Part shown: positions 16,186 to 24,186 of the stretch, one piece after another
How the letters are laid out: every line of letters begins with the position of its first letter
Position numbering within the stretch: the first letter of the stretch is position 1
Source: Bradyrhizobium canariense
GTDB lineage: Bacteria; Pseudomonadota; Alphaproteobacteria; Rhizobiales; Xanthobacteraceae
Direction of reading: 5' to 3'
DNA length: 64,000 bases
Assembly: GCF_019402665.1 (NCBI RefSeq)
Contig: NZ_VSST01000040.1
Coordinates: 1 to 64,000 of the forward strand
The notes under the pieces: model-generated
What the model saw: only the letters and a program-made list of their open reading frames with translations
Told to the model about the DNA's origin: nothing
Database searches by the model: none
Made by a program: the position numbers and the translations under genes

Positions 16186-19029
16186 GTGCCGGACACTAAC
16201 GACCAGGAGTCGGCCATTGCTTTCGGGCCATTCCGGCTGTTCGCAAAGACGCGGCTGCTCGAGAAGGACGGCGCCCCGGTTCACCTCGGCGGCCGTGCGC
16301 TCGATATTCTCGTTTTTCTGGCCGAGCGCGCCGGGGAGGTCGTGGACAAGCGTGAGTTGATCCGGCGCGTCTGGGCCGACGTGAATGTGGACGAAGGCAG
16401 CCTGCGCTTTCACATCACGACACTGCGCAAGGCCTTGGGCGATCCGGGCGAAGGCTCCCGCTACGTCGTCAACGTCCCCGGGCGGGGTTATTGCTTCACG
16501 GCCGCGCTGCTCCGGGCTGCCCCATCGGAGAACCGGACCAGCCTGCCCGTCGCTGCGCCGCGCTCGCTGCCCTCGCCGCTCGCGAAGATGATCGGGCGGG
16601 ACGATGCGGTCGCGAGAATTTCCGCCGAGCTTGCCTTGCATCGCTTCGTCACGATCGTCGGCCCCGGCGGGATCGGCAAGACTTCGGTCGCACTGGCGGT
16701 GGCGCATGGCGAACTCCAGGCCTTCGACGGCCAGGTGTGTTTTGTCGATTTCGGCGCACTCAGGGGGACGCGGCTCGTTGCGGGAACGATTGCGGCCGCG
16801 CTGGGCCTTACAGTCAATTCCGACGACCCGATGCCGGGGTTGCTGACATTCCTGCGCAGCCGGCGGATGCTGCTGGTCTTCGACAGTTGCGAGCACATCC
16901 TCGACGATCTCGCCCCCCTGGCCGAACGCATCGTCCGGGAAGCGGGCGGGCTGCATATTCTCGCCACCAGCCGCGAATCCTTCCGCGCCGACGGTGAGCG
17001 TGTCCATCGGCTGTTTCCACTGGATTGCCCGCCACAGCGCGACGGACTCGGCATCGCCGACATCCTTGCCTATCCCGCAACTCAGCTCTTCGTGGAACGC
17101 ATTGCAGAAAGCCTGAGCGAATTCGAGCTCAGCGAAGAGGATGCGCCGCTCGTGGCCGATATCTGCCGTCGGCTGGACGGCATCGCGCTCGCGATCGAAC
17201 TCGCGGCCGGGCGGGTGAACGCCTATGGCATTGCCGGGACCGCCTCGCTGCTCGACAGCCGTTTCTCACTGCTATGGCGCGGGCGGCGCACCGCTGTGCC
17301 GAGGCACCACACCCTAAGTGCGGCGCTCGCCTGGAGCTATGATTTGCTGCCGGCAAACGAAAGCGCAACGCTGCGCGGATTGTCGGCGTTCGTCGGGCCG
17401 TTCACCCTGGAGGCCGCGCTTGCGGTCGCATCCTGTCAGGGCATTGGCGAGGCGGAAGCCGCCGAGGCGATCTCCAATCTGCTTTCCAAATCGCTGATCG
17501 CGACCTCGCCTGCGGAGCGGCGGCTGCGCTATCGCCTGCTGGATACGACGCGTGCCTTCGTCGCGGACAAGCTCGTCGAGAACGGCGAAGCGGACCGCGT
17601 CGCACGCGCCCACGCCGAATATTTCCGCGATTTCCTGCGCGACATCGCGCTCAAATCCACGGGCATGCAGACGGCCGGCGGCTTCCTTCCCTATGCCGAC
17701 CACCTGCCCAATGTTCGGGCCGCGCTGACCTGGAGCTTTTCGGACGGCGGGGACCGAACGATCGGCGTGGATCTTGCGGCGTCAGCGGCCCAGTTCTTCC
17801 TTGAGCTGACATTGCTGACGGAATGCTACCGCTGGACCCAGCAGGCGCTGGCGTCCCTCGACGCGAGCGCAGTGGATGGCCGCAATGAAATGATCCTGCA
17901 CGCCGCGCTCGGCGTCTCCGCGATGTTCACGCAGGGCAATACCGAAGCGGTCCGCTCGGCGTTCACGCGCAGTCTCCAGCTTGCCGGGGAGCTCCAGGAT
18001 CTGCACTGGCAGCTCTGGCTGCTGCGCGGATTACACATCTACCTGACCAGGGTCGGGGATTTTCACGGAGCACTCGGAACCGGCGAACAGGGCGAGAGCG
18101 TTGCGCGGAAGCTGAACGATCCCGCCAGCACGCTGAACGTCGAATGGATGCTGGGCGTCGCCCATCATTTAATCGGCAACCAGGACAAGGCGGTGCAGCT
18201 CTGCGAGAGCGCGATGTTGCATAATCCCGGCTCGCAGCGGCTGAATATCGGGCATCTCGGCTATGACGACCGCATCGTCGCACTGGTGGCGCTCGCGCGC
18301 GGGCTTTGGCTCACCGGCCGGCCCGATCGTGCGATCGAGGCGTCCCGATACACCATTCGCGAAGCCGAGCTGCTCGAGCAACCGCTCACTCTCGGTATTT
18401 CCTTGATCTGGACCATCTACGTGTTCCTCTGGGTCGGCGACCTGGCGAATGCGGAAATCCTGATCGAGCGGCTGATCGATCATTCGGCGCGGCACTTCCT
18501 CGGCCCCTATCATGCGGTCGGCATCGGCCAGAAGGGTGAGCTGCTGCTTCGCCGCGGCGACGTCACCGCCAGCATCGAGCACCTCCGCCGCAGCCAGGCC
18601 ACGCTGTACGCAACGCGACACCGGATCATGACGACGGTGTTTGCGACCGCGCTCGCGGAGGGACTCGTGGCGCAGAACCAGGCCGACGAAGCCTTGCAGA
18701 CCATCAATGATGCCATCGCAGAGATCCCCGATCATGGCGAATCCTTCGACATGCCCGAGATGTTGAGGGTCAAGGGCGATATCCTCGCCCGGTCGGGCAA
18801 TGCCGCGGAGGCCGAGAGCTGCTTCCGGGATTCGCTCGATCTGTCACGCCGCCAATGCGCGCTCGGCTGGGAGCTGCGGGGGGCAATCAGTCTCGGCCGG
18901 TTCTGGCGCCAGGCCGGAAAAGCCGGAGACGCGCGCGCCCTGCTCGCCCCGCTCGTCGCGCGCTACCAAGAGGGCCTCCAGACCCGTGATCTCGTCGCCG
19001 CCAGGGAGCTCCTGGGCGCGCTGAATTGA
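16186..19029 (+). CDS. OmpR-type winged-helix/STAND ATPase regulator (second copy)
   Basis: The 947-residue protein is built like the 3.3-kb copy: winged helix at residues 10-108 (FGPFRLFAKTRLLEKDGAP ... VPGRGYCFTA), P-loop GPGGIGKT at 159-166, Walker B LLVFDSCEHI, LATSRES, and a long helical-repeat C-terminus from about residue 440. The DNA-binding and ATPase parts are nearly the same as the first copy, while the C-terminal half diverges strongly, suggesting paralogues that bind similar DNA but sense different inputs. The start is GTG. The 19148 gene follows in the same direction and the third paralogue converges on it. Confidence 0.85.
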   Translation: MPDTNDQESAIAFGPFRLFAKTRLLEKDGAPVHLGGRALDILVFLAERAGEVVDKRELIRRVWADVNVDEGSLRFHITTLRKALGDPGEGSRYVVNVPGRGYCFTAALLRAAPSENRTSLPVAAPRSLPSPLAKMIGRDDAVARISAELALHRFVTIVGPGGIGKTSVALAVAHGELQAFDGQVCFVDFGALRGTRLVAGTIAAALGLTVNSDDPMPGLLTFLRSRRMLLVFDSCEHILDDLAPLAERIVREAGGLHILATSRESFRADGERVHRLFPLDCPPQRDGLGIADILAYPATQLFVERIAESLSEFELSEEDAPLVADICRRLDGIALAIELAAGRVNAYGIAGTASLLDSRFSLLWRGRRTAVPRHHTLSAALAWSYDLLPANESATLRGLSAFVGPFTLEAALAVASCQGIGEAEAAEAISNLLSKSLIATSPAERRLRYRLLDTTRAFVADKLVENGEADRVARAHAEYFRDFLRDIALKSTGMQTAGGFLPYADHLPNVRAALTWSFSDGGDRTIGVDLAASAAQFFLELTLLTECYRWTQQALASLDASAVDGRNEMILHAALGVSAMFTQGNTEAVRSAFTRSLQLAGELQDLHWQLWLLRGLHIYLTRVGDFHGALGTGEQGESVARKLNDPASTLNVEWMLGVAHHLIGNQDKAVQLCESAMLHNPGSQRLNIGHLGYDDRIVALVALARGLWLTGRPDRAIEASRYTIREAELLEQPLTLGISLIWTIYVFLWVGDLANAEILIERLIDHSARHFLGPYHAVGIGQKGELLLRRGDVTASIEHLRRSQATLYATRHRIMTTVFATALAEGLVAQNQADEALQTINDAIAEIPDHGESFDMPEMLRVKGDILARSGNAAEAESCFRDSLDLSRRQCALGWELRGAISLGRFWRQAGKAGDARALLAPLVARYQEGLQTRDLVAARELLGALN

Positions 19030-19073
19030 GAGTATCTTCAATGAGATACTGCCATGCTGCGCGCTCGCAACTC

Positions 19074-19088
19074 CTAACAACTTCTAAC
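19074..19088 (+). promoter_or_regulatory. CTAAC 10-bp repeat, site 4 (two copies)
   Basis: CCTAACAACTTCTAACAC holds two CTAAC units exactly 10 bases apart, on the coding strand of the gene starting at 19148, 59 bases downstream. The AACGAGC extension seen at sites 1-3 is missing, so this is the weakest member except for its perfect spacing. Confidence 0.4.
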
Positions 19089-19147
19089 ACGCCAAGCCGC
19101 ATCCGCCCCGCCATGGTGCTGGCACTTCACGGTGGATATGGCGGGAC

Positions 19148-19855
19148 ATGGCGCTTCTTGACGATGTAATTGATGCCAGCGGCGGAATGGCCCGCTGGAA
19201 TAGCTTGAGCCGGTTCACGCTTCACCTCTCCGTTGCCGGAACGCTGTTCTCCAGCACCGGACATGCCAGCGAATTCAAGGACGTGACGGCGGAGGGCTCG
19301 ACCCGCACGCAGTCGGTCCGCTTCACCGGCATCACCGGAGGGGAACATTCCGGCTCGTTTCAGCCGGACGCGATCACGATCGAAAGCCTCGAGGGTGAGG
19401 TCCTCAGGACTTGGCGCAATCCAAGCGTTGCGTTCACCGAGGCCGGTTCGCCTACGCTGGCGGACGAACTGCATCTCGTCTTCTTCTGCGGCGTCGCGAT
19501 CTGGAATTATCTGACCAATCCATTCCTGCTCGCCCATCCCGACGTGGTGGTGGAGGAGCTGCCACCGTGGCAGGAGAACAACGAGTCATGGCGGCGGTTG
19601 CGGGCGCAGTTCCCTCCGGGCCTGATCACGCTCGCGCCCGAGCAGATCTTCTATTTCGACGATAACGCGTTGCAACGTCGGACCGATCACGATCTGTTCG
19701 GGATGAAGGTCGCGCACTACTCCTGGGCCCATGACAGCTTCGGCGGCATCGTGGTGCCGACGCTCCGACGCGCGCAGACGCTGCGGCCCGACGGAACAGT
19801 GGTCGCCAAGCCCGTACTGATGGACGTCGAGATCTTTGACGCCGTCTTCGAGTAG
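19148..19855 (+). CDS. Conserved-looking protein of unknown function
   Basis: The 235-residue product is not one I can place. It has no signal peptide or membrane segment, many beta-prone stretches (RFTLHLSVAGTLFSS, SVRFTGITGGEHSGSF, VVAKPVLMDVEIFDAVFE) and a conserved-looking PWQENNESWRRLRAQFP core, compatible with a lipid- or ligand-binding beta fold. It lies between two STAND regulators, ends 28 bases before the stop of the convergent third copy, and carries a CTAAC repeat upstream, so it may belong to their regulon. The ribosome site before 19148 is weak. Confidence 0.7.
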   Translation: MALLDDVIDASGGMARWNSLSRFTLHLSVAGTLFSSTGHASEFKDVTAEGSTRTQSVRFTGITGGEHSGSFQPDAITIESLEGEVLRTWRNPSVAFTEAGSPTLADELHLVFFCGVAIWNYLTNPFLLAHPDVVVEELPPWQENNESWRRLRAQFPPGLITLAPEQIFYFDDNALQRRTDHDLFGMKVAHYSWAHDSFGGIVVPTLRRAQTLRPDGTVVAKPVLMDVEIFDAVFE

Positions 19856-19883
19856 CGGCCCGCGCAAAAAATTCGCTTCGACT

Positions 19884-22766
19884 TCACCGGGCCGCCGGCT
19901 CGTTCAACATGCGCCGCGCTGCCCTGAGATCGGCGGTCTCGAACCCCTCAGTGAACCGGGCATAGGTTCGAGCGAGCTGTTCGAGCGGAATTTGCACACG
20001 CTGCCGGATTCGAAGGCTCGCCAGCGACATCTCGGCTCGCAGCCGCCAGGATAACGCGCCCTGCTGTTCGGCGAGCGAGATCGAGGCGACAAGATCCGCC
20101 TCGGCCGCGTCGGGATTGCCGCCATGGGCCTCCAGCTCTCCCCGCAGACGGAGCAGCTCGGGCATGTCGAAGGCGCCGCCTTCGTGCTCGACCCGCAGAA
20201 TGGTTTCGTGAAGAACCTGAATGCCTTGCGTCAATTGTCCCAAGCTGACCAGGCCCCGAGACAGATCCGCGGCGAACGCCGAGGCATAGAGTTCGTAGCG
20301 ATCGGCATGCAGGCGTGGAAGCGCACTCCGCATCAGGTCGACGCCGCCGGCCACCTCGCCCCGAGCGATCATGCTCTGTGCCCGAAAACCCGTCGCGACG
20401 GCTTCGTAGGGCACGAGTCCGTGCATGCTCGCATGCGCGGCCAGGCGATCGGTCATGGCCTCAACTGACAACCAGTCGCCGAGCCAGCCGAACACCGAGG
20501 CGGACCAGCATAATGCGATACAATGCATGACCACGTCATGCGGCGCTGAAGCGCCGACTAGCGGCCGGATGCATTCAAGCGCACGATCGGGAAAGCCGCG
20601 CAGCCATAGCACGCGCGCAAGCGGAATCTGCGGTGTGCGTGAATAGGCGAAATGCCCGGGTTGGGTCCCGCGGAGCGCAGCGTCGTCGCGCAGGCCCTGG
20701 TCGAGATGGGCTTGCGCCGCGGCCTGGTCTCCGGCGAGGTGATATGACACGCCGAGCAGCGCTTTGCTCCCGGCGATCCCCGCGGTATCGCCGATGACGC
20801 GGGCAATCCGCTCGGCGTGAAGCGCAGTCGGCACCAGATGCCGATAGCGACCGGTCCGGCGGTAGAACATGTTGAGCCGGGACAACAACCTGAATGTGTT
20901 GGCGTGATCGGAAAGCGCTTCCGCTATTTCCAGCCCGCGCCTGAGCGCCGCTTCCGCCTGCTCGCTGTTGCGCTCGGTGAACATCAAGGCGTGACCGAGC
21001 GTCGACTGAAGTTCGAGCTCCCATGCGCCGCCCCGGTCGGCCTCGTCGAGCATTGCGAGGGCGCGATCGGACCAGATGCGCGCCTCGTTGAGCAAATTGA
21101 GTTCGACGAAGAGCCTTGTGCAGCTGCCGGCGAGCGGCACGCGCAAGCCGGCGCCCTCGTCGTTGGCATAAGCCCATTGCAGCGCAGCGCGGGCATCGGC
21201 GAGCAGGCTCGCGCGTTCCTGCAAACGTGAGGCATGATTGCTGCCCTCATCCTTCATGCCCGCTTCGAGCGTGCATTGGACATAGAGAGCGTGACGGCGC
21301 GCGATCTCGGCCAGCTGTCCGCCATCGGCCAGTTTCTGCAGGGCATAGGCGCGCGTTGCGTCGAGCAGGCGATAGCGCCGCGATGCGCCGTCCGGCTGGG
21401 TGGAAATCAGCGACTTCACCACGAGTTGCTCCAGGGCCTCGACGGCGCGATCCTCCGGCATCTCTGCCCCGGCCGCGACCGCTATCACACCCTTCAACGT
21501 GAAGTGACCTGCGAAGACGGCAAGGCGCTGAAATACGATCCGCTCGCTCTCGCCGATCAGACCGAAACTCCAGTCGAGCGTCGCACCGAGCGTCTGCTGC
21601 CGCGGCGGCGCCGTTCGCCGCCCGCGCCATTCGAGCTGCAACCGATTGTCGAGCAGTGCCGCCATCTCGCGCAGTCCATAGAGACCGACGCGTGCGGCAG
21701 CCAGCTCGATCGCCAGTGCGATGCCGTCGAGCTTGCCGCAAATCCGGGCCAGGACTTCGGCATCCTCGTCGGTGATGTCGTCGCGATGCCCGGCCGCGAC
21801 GGCGCGATCGACGAACAGGCGCACAGCGGGATAAGCCAGCACCTCGCCGGCGCTGAGGCGGGTGCCCTGCGGCGGACCAGGAAGCGAAACGAGCTCGAAA
21901 ATCTGCTCGCCTTCCACCAGCAGCGACTCGCGGCTGGTTGCGAGGATGACGATGCCGGGCGCCTCCCGGTAGATGTTTTCTGCAAGCCGCGCGACCTCCT
22001 CGATGACGTGCTCGCAGCTGTCGAGCACGAGAAGCAGCCGGCGGCCCCGCAGGAAATTGACGATGCTGGCCGAGGGATCATCATGGTGCACGACGAGGCC
22101 CAAGGCGGCGGCAACCGTGCTCGCGACCAGGGCCGCGTCCTTGAGCGGACCGAATTCGAGAAAATGGACATTGCCGTCGAAGCTATCGCACATCTCATGC
22201 GCGAGCGCGGTCGCAACAGTGGTCTTACCGATGCCGCCCGGCCCTCGCAACGTGACGAAGCGATCGCGGAGCAAGCGGGCCGCCAACTCGGCCACAGCGT
22301 CCTCCCGCCCGACCATCCGGTCCAATCGGCGCGGCAGCGAAGGTGGCGGCGCAGTCCTTCCAGGCGCACGCGACGGCGGCGCAGCCAGCTCCGCGCGTTC
22401 GCCACGCCGCACGGGGGCGACAAAGCAATAGCCCCGGCCCGGGATGTTGGTGATGTAGCGGGCACCATCCTTTCCGTCGCCGAGCACCTTGCGCAGCTCC
22501 GCGACATGGACGCGCAGGCTGACCTCCTCGACGGAAAGTCCGGACCACGCATAGCCGAGAATTTCGTCCTTCGGGACCACTTCGCCGGCGCGACTGACCA
22601 GCAGGCGCAAAATATCCGTCGCGCGGCTGCCGAGCCTGACCGGCAAGCCATCCCTCTCCAGCAGCCGCGACCGAAGCGAAAATGGCCCGAACGCGACGGC
22701 ATCGAAATCTGGGATCGCCGCGGCGTCGCTGCTGCGGGGGCCATGTCCTGCCGAGAGCTCGGTCAC
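19884..22766 (-). CDS. OmpR-type winged-helix/STAND ATPase regulator (third, divergent copy)
   Basis: The 960-residue paralogue has the same order: winged helix at about residues 25-118 (FGPFSLRSRLLERDGLP ... IPGRGYCFVAPV), P-loop GPGGIGKT at 175-182, LLLVLDSCEHV, ILATSRES, then helical repeats to the end. Its recognition-helix region (EVSLRVHVAELRKVLG) differs from the EGSLRFHVAALRKALG of the first copy, so its DNA target may differ. The start is GTG here too. It is divergent from the AraC gene, with a triple CTAAC repeat between them, though the repeats face the AraC gene. Confidence 0.85.
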   Translation of the reverse strand: MTELSAGHGPRSSDAAAIPDFDAVAFGPFSLRSRLLERDGLPVRLGSRATDILRLLVSRAGEVVPKDEILGYAWSGLSVEEVSLRVHVAELRKVLGDGKDGARYITNIPGRGYCFVAPVRRGERAELAAPPSRAPGRTAPPPSLPRRLDRMVGREDAVAELAARLLRDRFVTLRGPGGIGKTTVATALAHEMCDSFDGNVHFLEFGPLKDAALVASTVAAALGLVVHHDDPSASIVNFLRGRRLLLVLDSCEHVIEEVARLAENIYREAPGIVILATSRESLLVEGEQIFELVSLPGPPQGTRLSAGEVLAYPAVRLFVDRAVAAGHRDDITDEDAEVLARICGKLDGIALAIELAAARVGLYGLREMAALLDNRLQLEWRGRRTAPPRQQTLGATLDWSFGLIGESERIVFQRLAVFAGHFTLKGVIAVAAGAEMPEDRAVEALEQLVVKSLISTQPDGASRRYRLLDATRAYALQKLADGGQLAEIARRHALYVQCTLEAGMKDEGSNHASRLQERASLLADARAALQWAYANDEGAGLRVPLAGSCTRLFVELNLLNEARIWSDRALAMLDEADRGGAWELELQSTLGHALMFTERNSEQAEAALRRGLEIAEALSDHANTFRLLSRLNMFYRRTGRYRHLVPTALHAERIARVIGDTAGIAGSKALLGVSYHLAGDQAAAQAHLDQGLRDDAALRGTQPGHFAYSRTPQIPLARVLWLRGFPDRALECIRPLVGASAPHDVVMHCIALCWSASVFGWLGDWLSVEAMTDRLAAHASMHGLVPYEAVATGFRAQSMIARGEVAGGVDLMRSALPRLHADRYELYASAFAADLSRGLVSLGQLTQGIQVLHETILRVEHEGGAFDMPELLRLRGELEAHGGNPDAAEADLVASISLAEQQGALSWRLRAEMSLASLRIRQRVQIPLEQLARTYARFTEGFETADLRAARRMLNEPAAR

Positions 22767-22993
22767 TTCTGACTCATCCTGACGGCCGCTCCATCGAAAT
22801 GCGGCGCGACTATACCCCGCGCCAGTGCGAGGTCCAGCGAGGGCAAACCACGGAACTTACGCCGCCGCGTCGATCTCCACGCGATGTCCGGCGCTCTCCT
22901 ATGTCGGGCCGGGGATGCGCAAATATCTGATAAATTGTACAAAAAGGACGCTTCCTGAGACGGGATGCCGCACCTGATGCGCTCCCACAAAAA

Positions 22994-23022
22994 CTAACAC
23001 ATCCTAATCACCACTAACGAGC
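22994..23022 (+). promoter_or_regulatory. CTAAC 10-bp tandem repeat, site 3 (three copies)
   Basis: CTAAC, CTAAT and CTAAC start at 22994, 23004 and 23014, exactly ten bases apart, and the last runs into AACGAGC. The ATG of the AraC gene lies 97 bases beyond, the same distance as at site 1, and a TATCCT hexamer starts 23 bases after the last repeat, again as at site 1. Confidence 0.6.
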
Positions 23023-23119
23023 TTGCAGGTCAGCTCACGCCTATCCTCTCAACATGGAAAGCAGGGCTTTGCGCGTTTGCTGGTTGCAAACAGCGGAGAA
23101 CGCCCGGAGAGGACGAACG

Positions 23120-24103
23120 ATGTTGACCAATTTGCAGGCAAGTGATGCCTGGATTGAATTTCCGGGCGCCTCGGGGGATTGCGAGATACCTCAGGCAACA
23201 CAAGCGATCATTCGCGAGCGTCAATGGCGTCAGGTCGATCCGCGCGCGGGGGTGGCCGCCAAGGACATCGCGATCTCGCGATGGGAAGACCCGCGGAGCA
23301 CCTCATCGCACGAAGCGACGACCCCTGAGGATCGCTATTTCGTCGGCATCGCCCTCAAGACCACGCGCGCGAAACTGACCCGGGATCGCCAGGTCATTTT
23401 CGACGGGACCATGCCCGCGGGCACACTGTATCTCACCGCGCCGTCGAAGCCCCTCGCCGTGCAATTCCAGTCGCCATGCGCCTTCTTGCACTTTTACATC
23501 TCCGCGGATCAATTTCCGGCACAATTTTCCGGGACCGAGGGATTGAATGACCTCGTCCTGTTGCGCGATCCGCTCGCAGCCGAGCTTGCCAAGGCGCTGA
23601 TCGAACTTGGCGACGCCGCGGACCACGAGTTCACGCGCTGCATCGGCCAGACCCTTGCGATGCATCTCGCACGTCTGGAATTGCCACGCGCCAGGGTCAA
23701 TGCCTTGCCGAAATGGCGGCTGCGGCGGGTCGAGCAATATGTCGCCGATCATTTCCACCGCTGCATTAGCCTGTCCGAACTCGCCAATGTCGCCGGCCTG
23801 TCCAGAATGCACTTTGCGGCGCAATTCCGCGCCGCGACCGGTTACCGGCCCCGAGAATATCTGCTCAATCACCGGATCGAGCACGCCAAGACGCTGCTGG
23901 CCACCACCGAACGGCCGCTGGCGGAGATTGCGCTTGCGGTCGGCTTCAGCACGCAGGCGCATTTTTCGACCGTCTTCAAGCGCATCAGCGATCAATCCCC
24001 GGCACGCTGGCGCCTCGCCAGCAAGGGCGAACGGCGAGAGGTGCAAGCACTCCCGCCGCGTCATCCTTTGACGGAGAGGGACTGGATCCGCGCAGCCGCG
24101 TAA
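23120..24103 (+). CDS. AraC-family transcriptional regulator
   Basis: The 327-residue protein has a variable N-terminal sensing domain and a C-terminal AraC double helix-turn-helix from about residue 225: VEQYVADHFHRCISLSELANVAGLSRMHFAAQFRAATGYRPREYLLNHRIEHAKTLL is the first unit in parts, then LAEIALAVGFSTQAHFSTVFKRISDQSPARWR. ATG 23120 is preceded by GAGAGG at good spacing; the ATG at 23054 would add a non-homologous tail. The triple CTAAC site upstream suggests control by an OmpR-type regulator. Its target is unknown; the molybdoenzyme converges on it. Confidence 0.85.
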   Translation: MLTNLQASDAWIEFPGASGDCEIPQATQAIIRERQWRQVDPRAGVAAKDIAISRWEDPRSTSSHEATTPEDRYFVGIALKTTRAKLTRDRQVIFDGTMPAGTLYLTAPSKPLAVQFQSPCAFLHFYISADQFPAQFSGTEGLNDLVLLRDPLAAELAKALIELGDAADHEFTRCIGQTLAMHLARLELPRARVNALPKWRLRRVEQYVADHFHRCISLSELANVAGLSRMHFAAQFRAATGYRPREYLLNHRIEHAKTLLATTERPLAEIALAVGFSTQAHFSTVFKRISDQSPARWRLASKGERREVQALPPRHPLTERDWIRAAA

Positions 24104-24146
24104 GCATCCGCTCGCGCCCTCATCCTCCCGGGCCTGCGAGCCACTC

Positions 24147-24186
24147 GGGGCTGTCCCTGCCCCCACACAGGACGGCCCCTTTTTTT
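24147..24186 (+). terminator. Rho-independent terminator after the AraC gene
   Basis: GGGGCTGTCC at 24147-24156 pairs with GGACGGCCCC at 24170-24179 through one G-T wobble, followed by seven T. It sits between the convergent AraC and molybdoenzyme genes and the T-run abuts the latter's stop codon. Confidence 0.8.

Noticed and set aside
21234..22772. 512-codon plus-strand frame
   Set aside because: Antisense shadow of the third STAND regulator, with no domain of its own.
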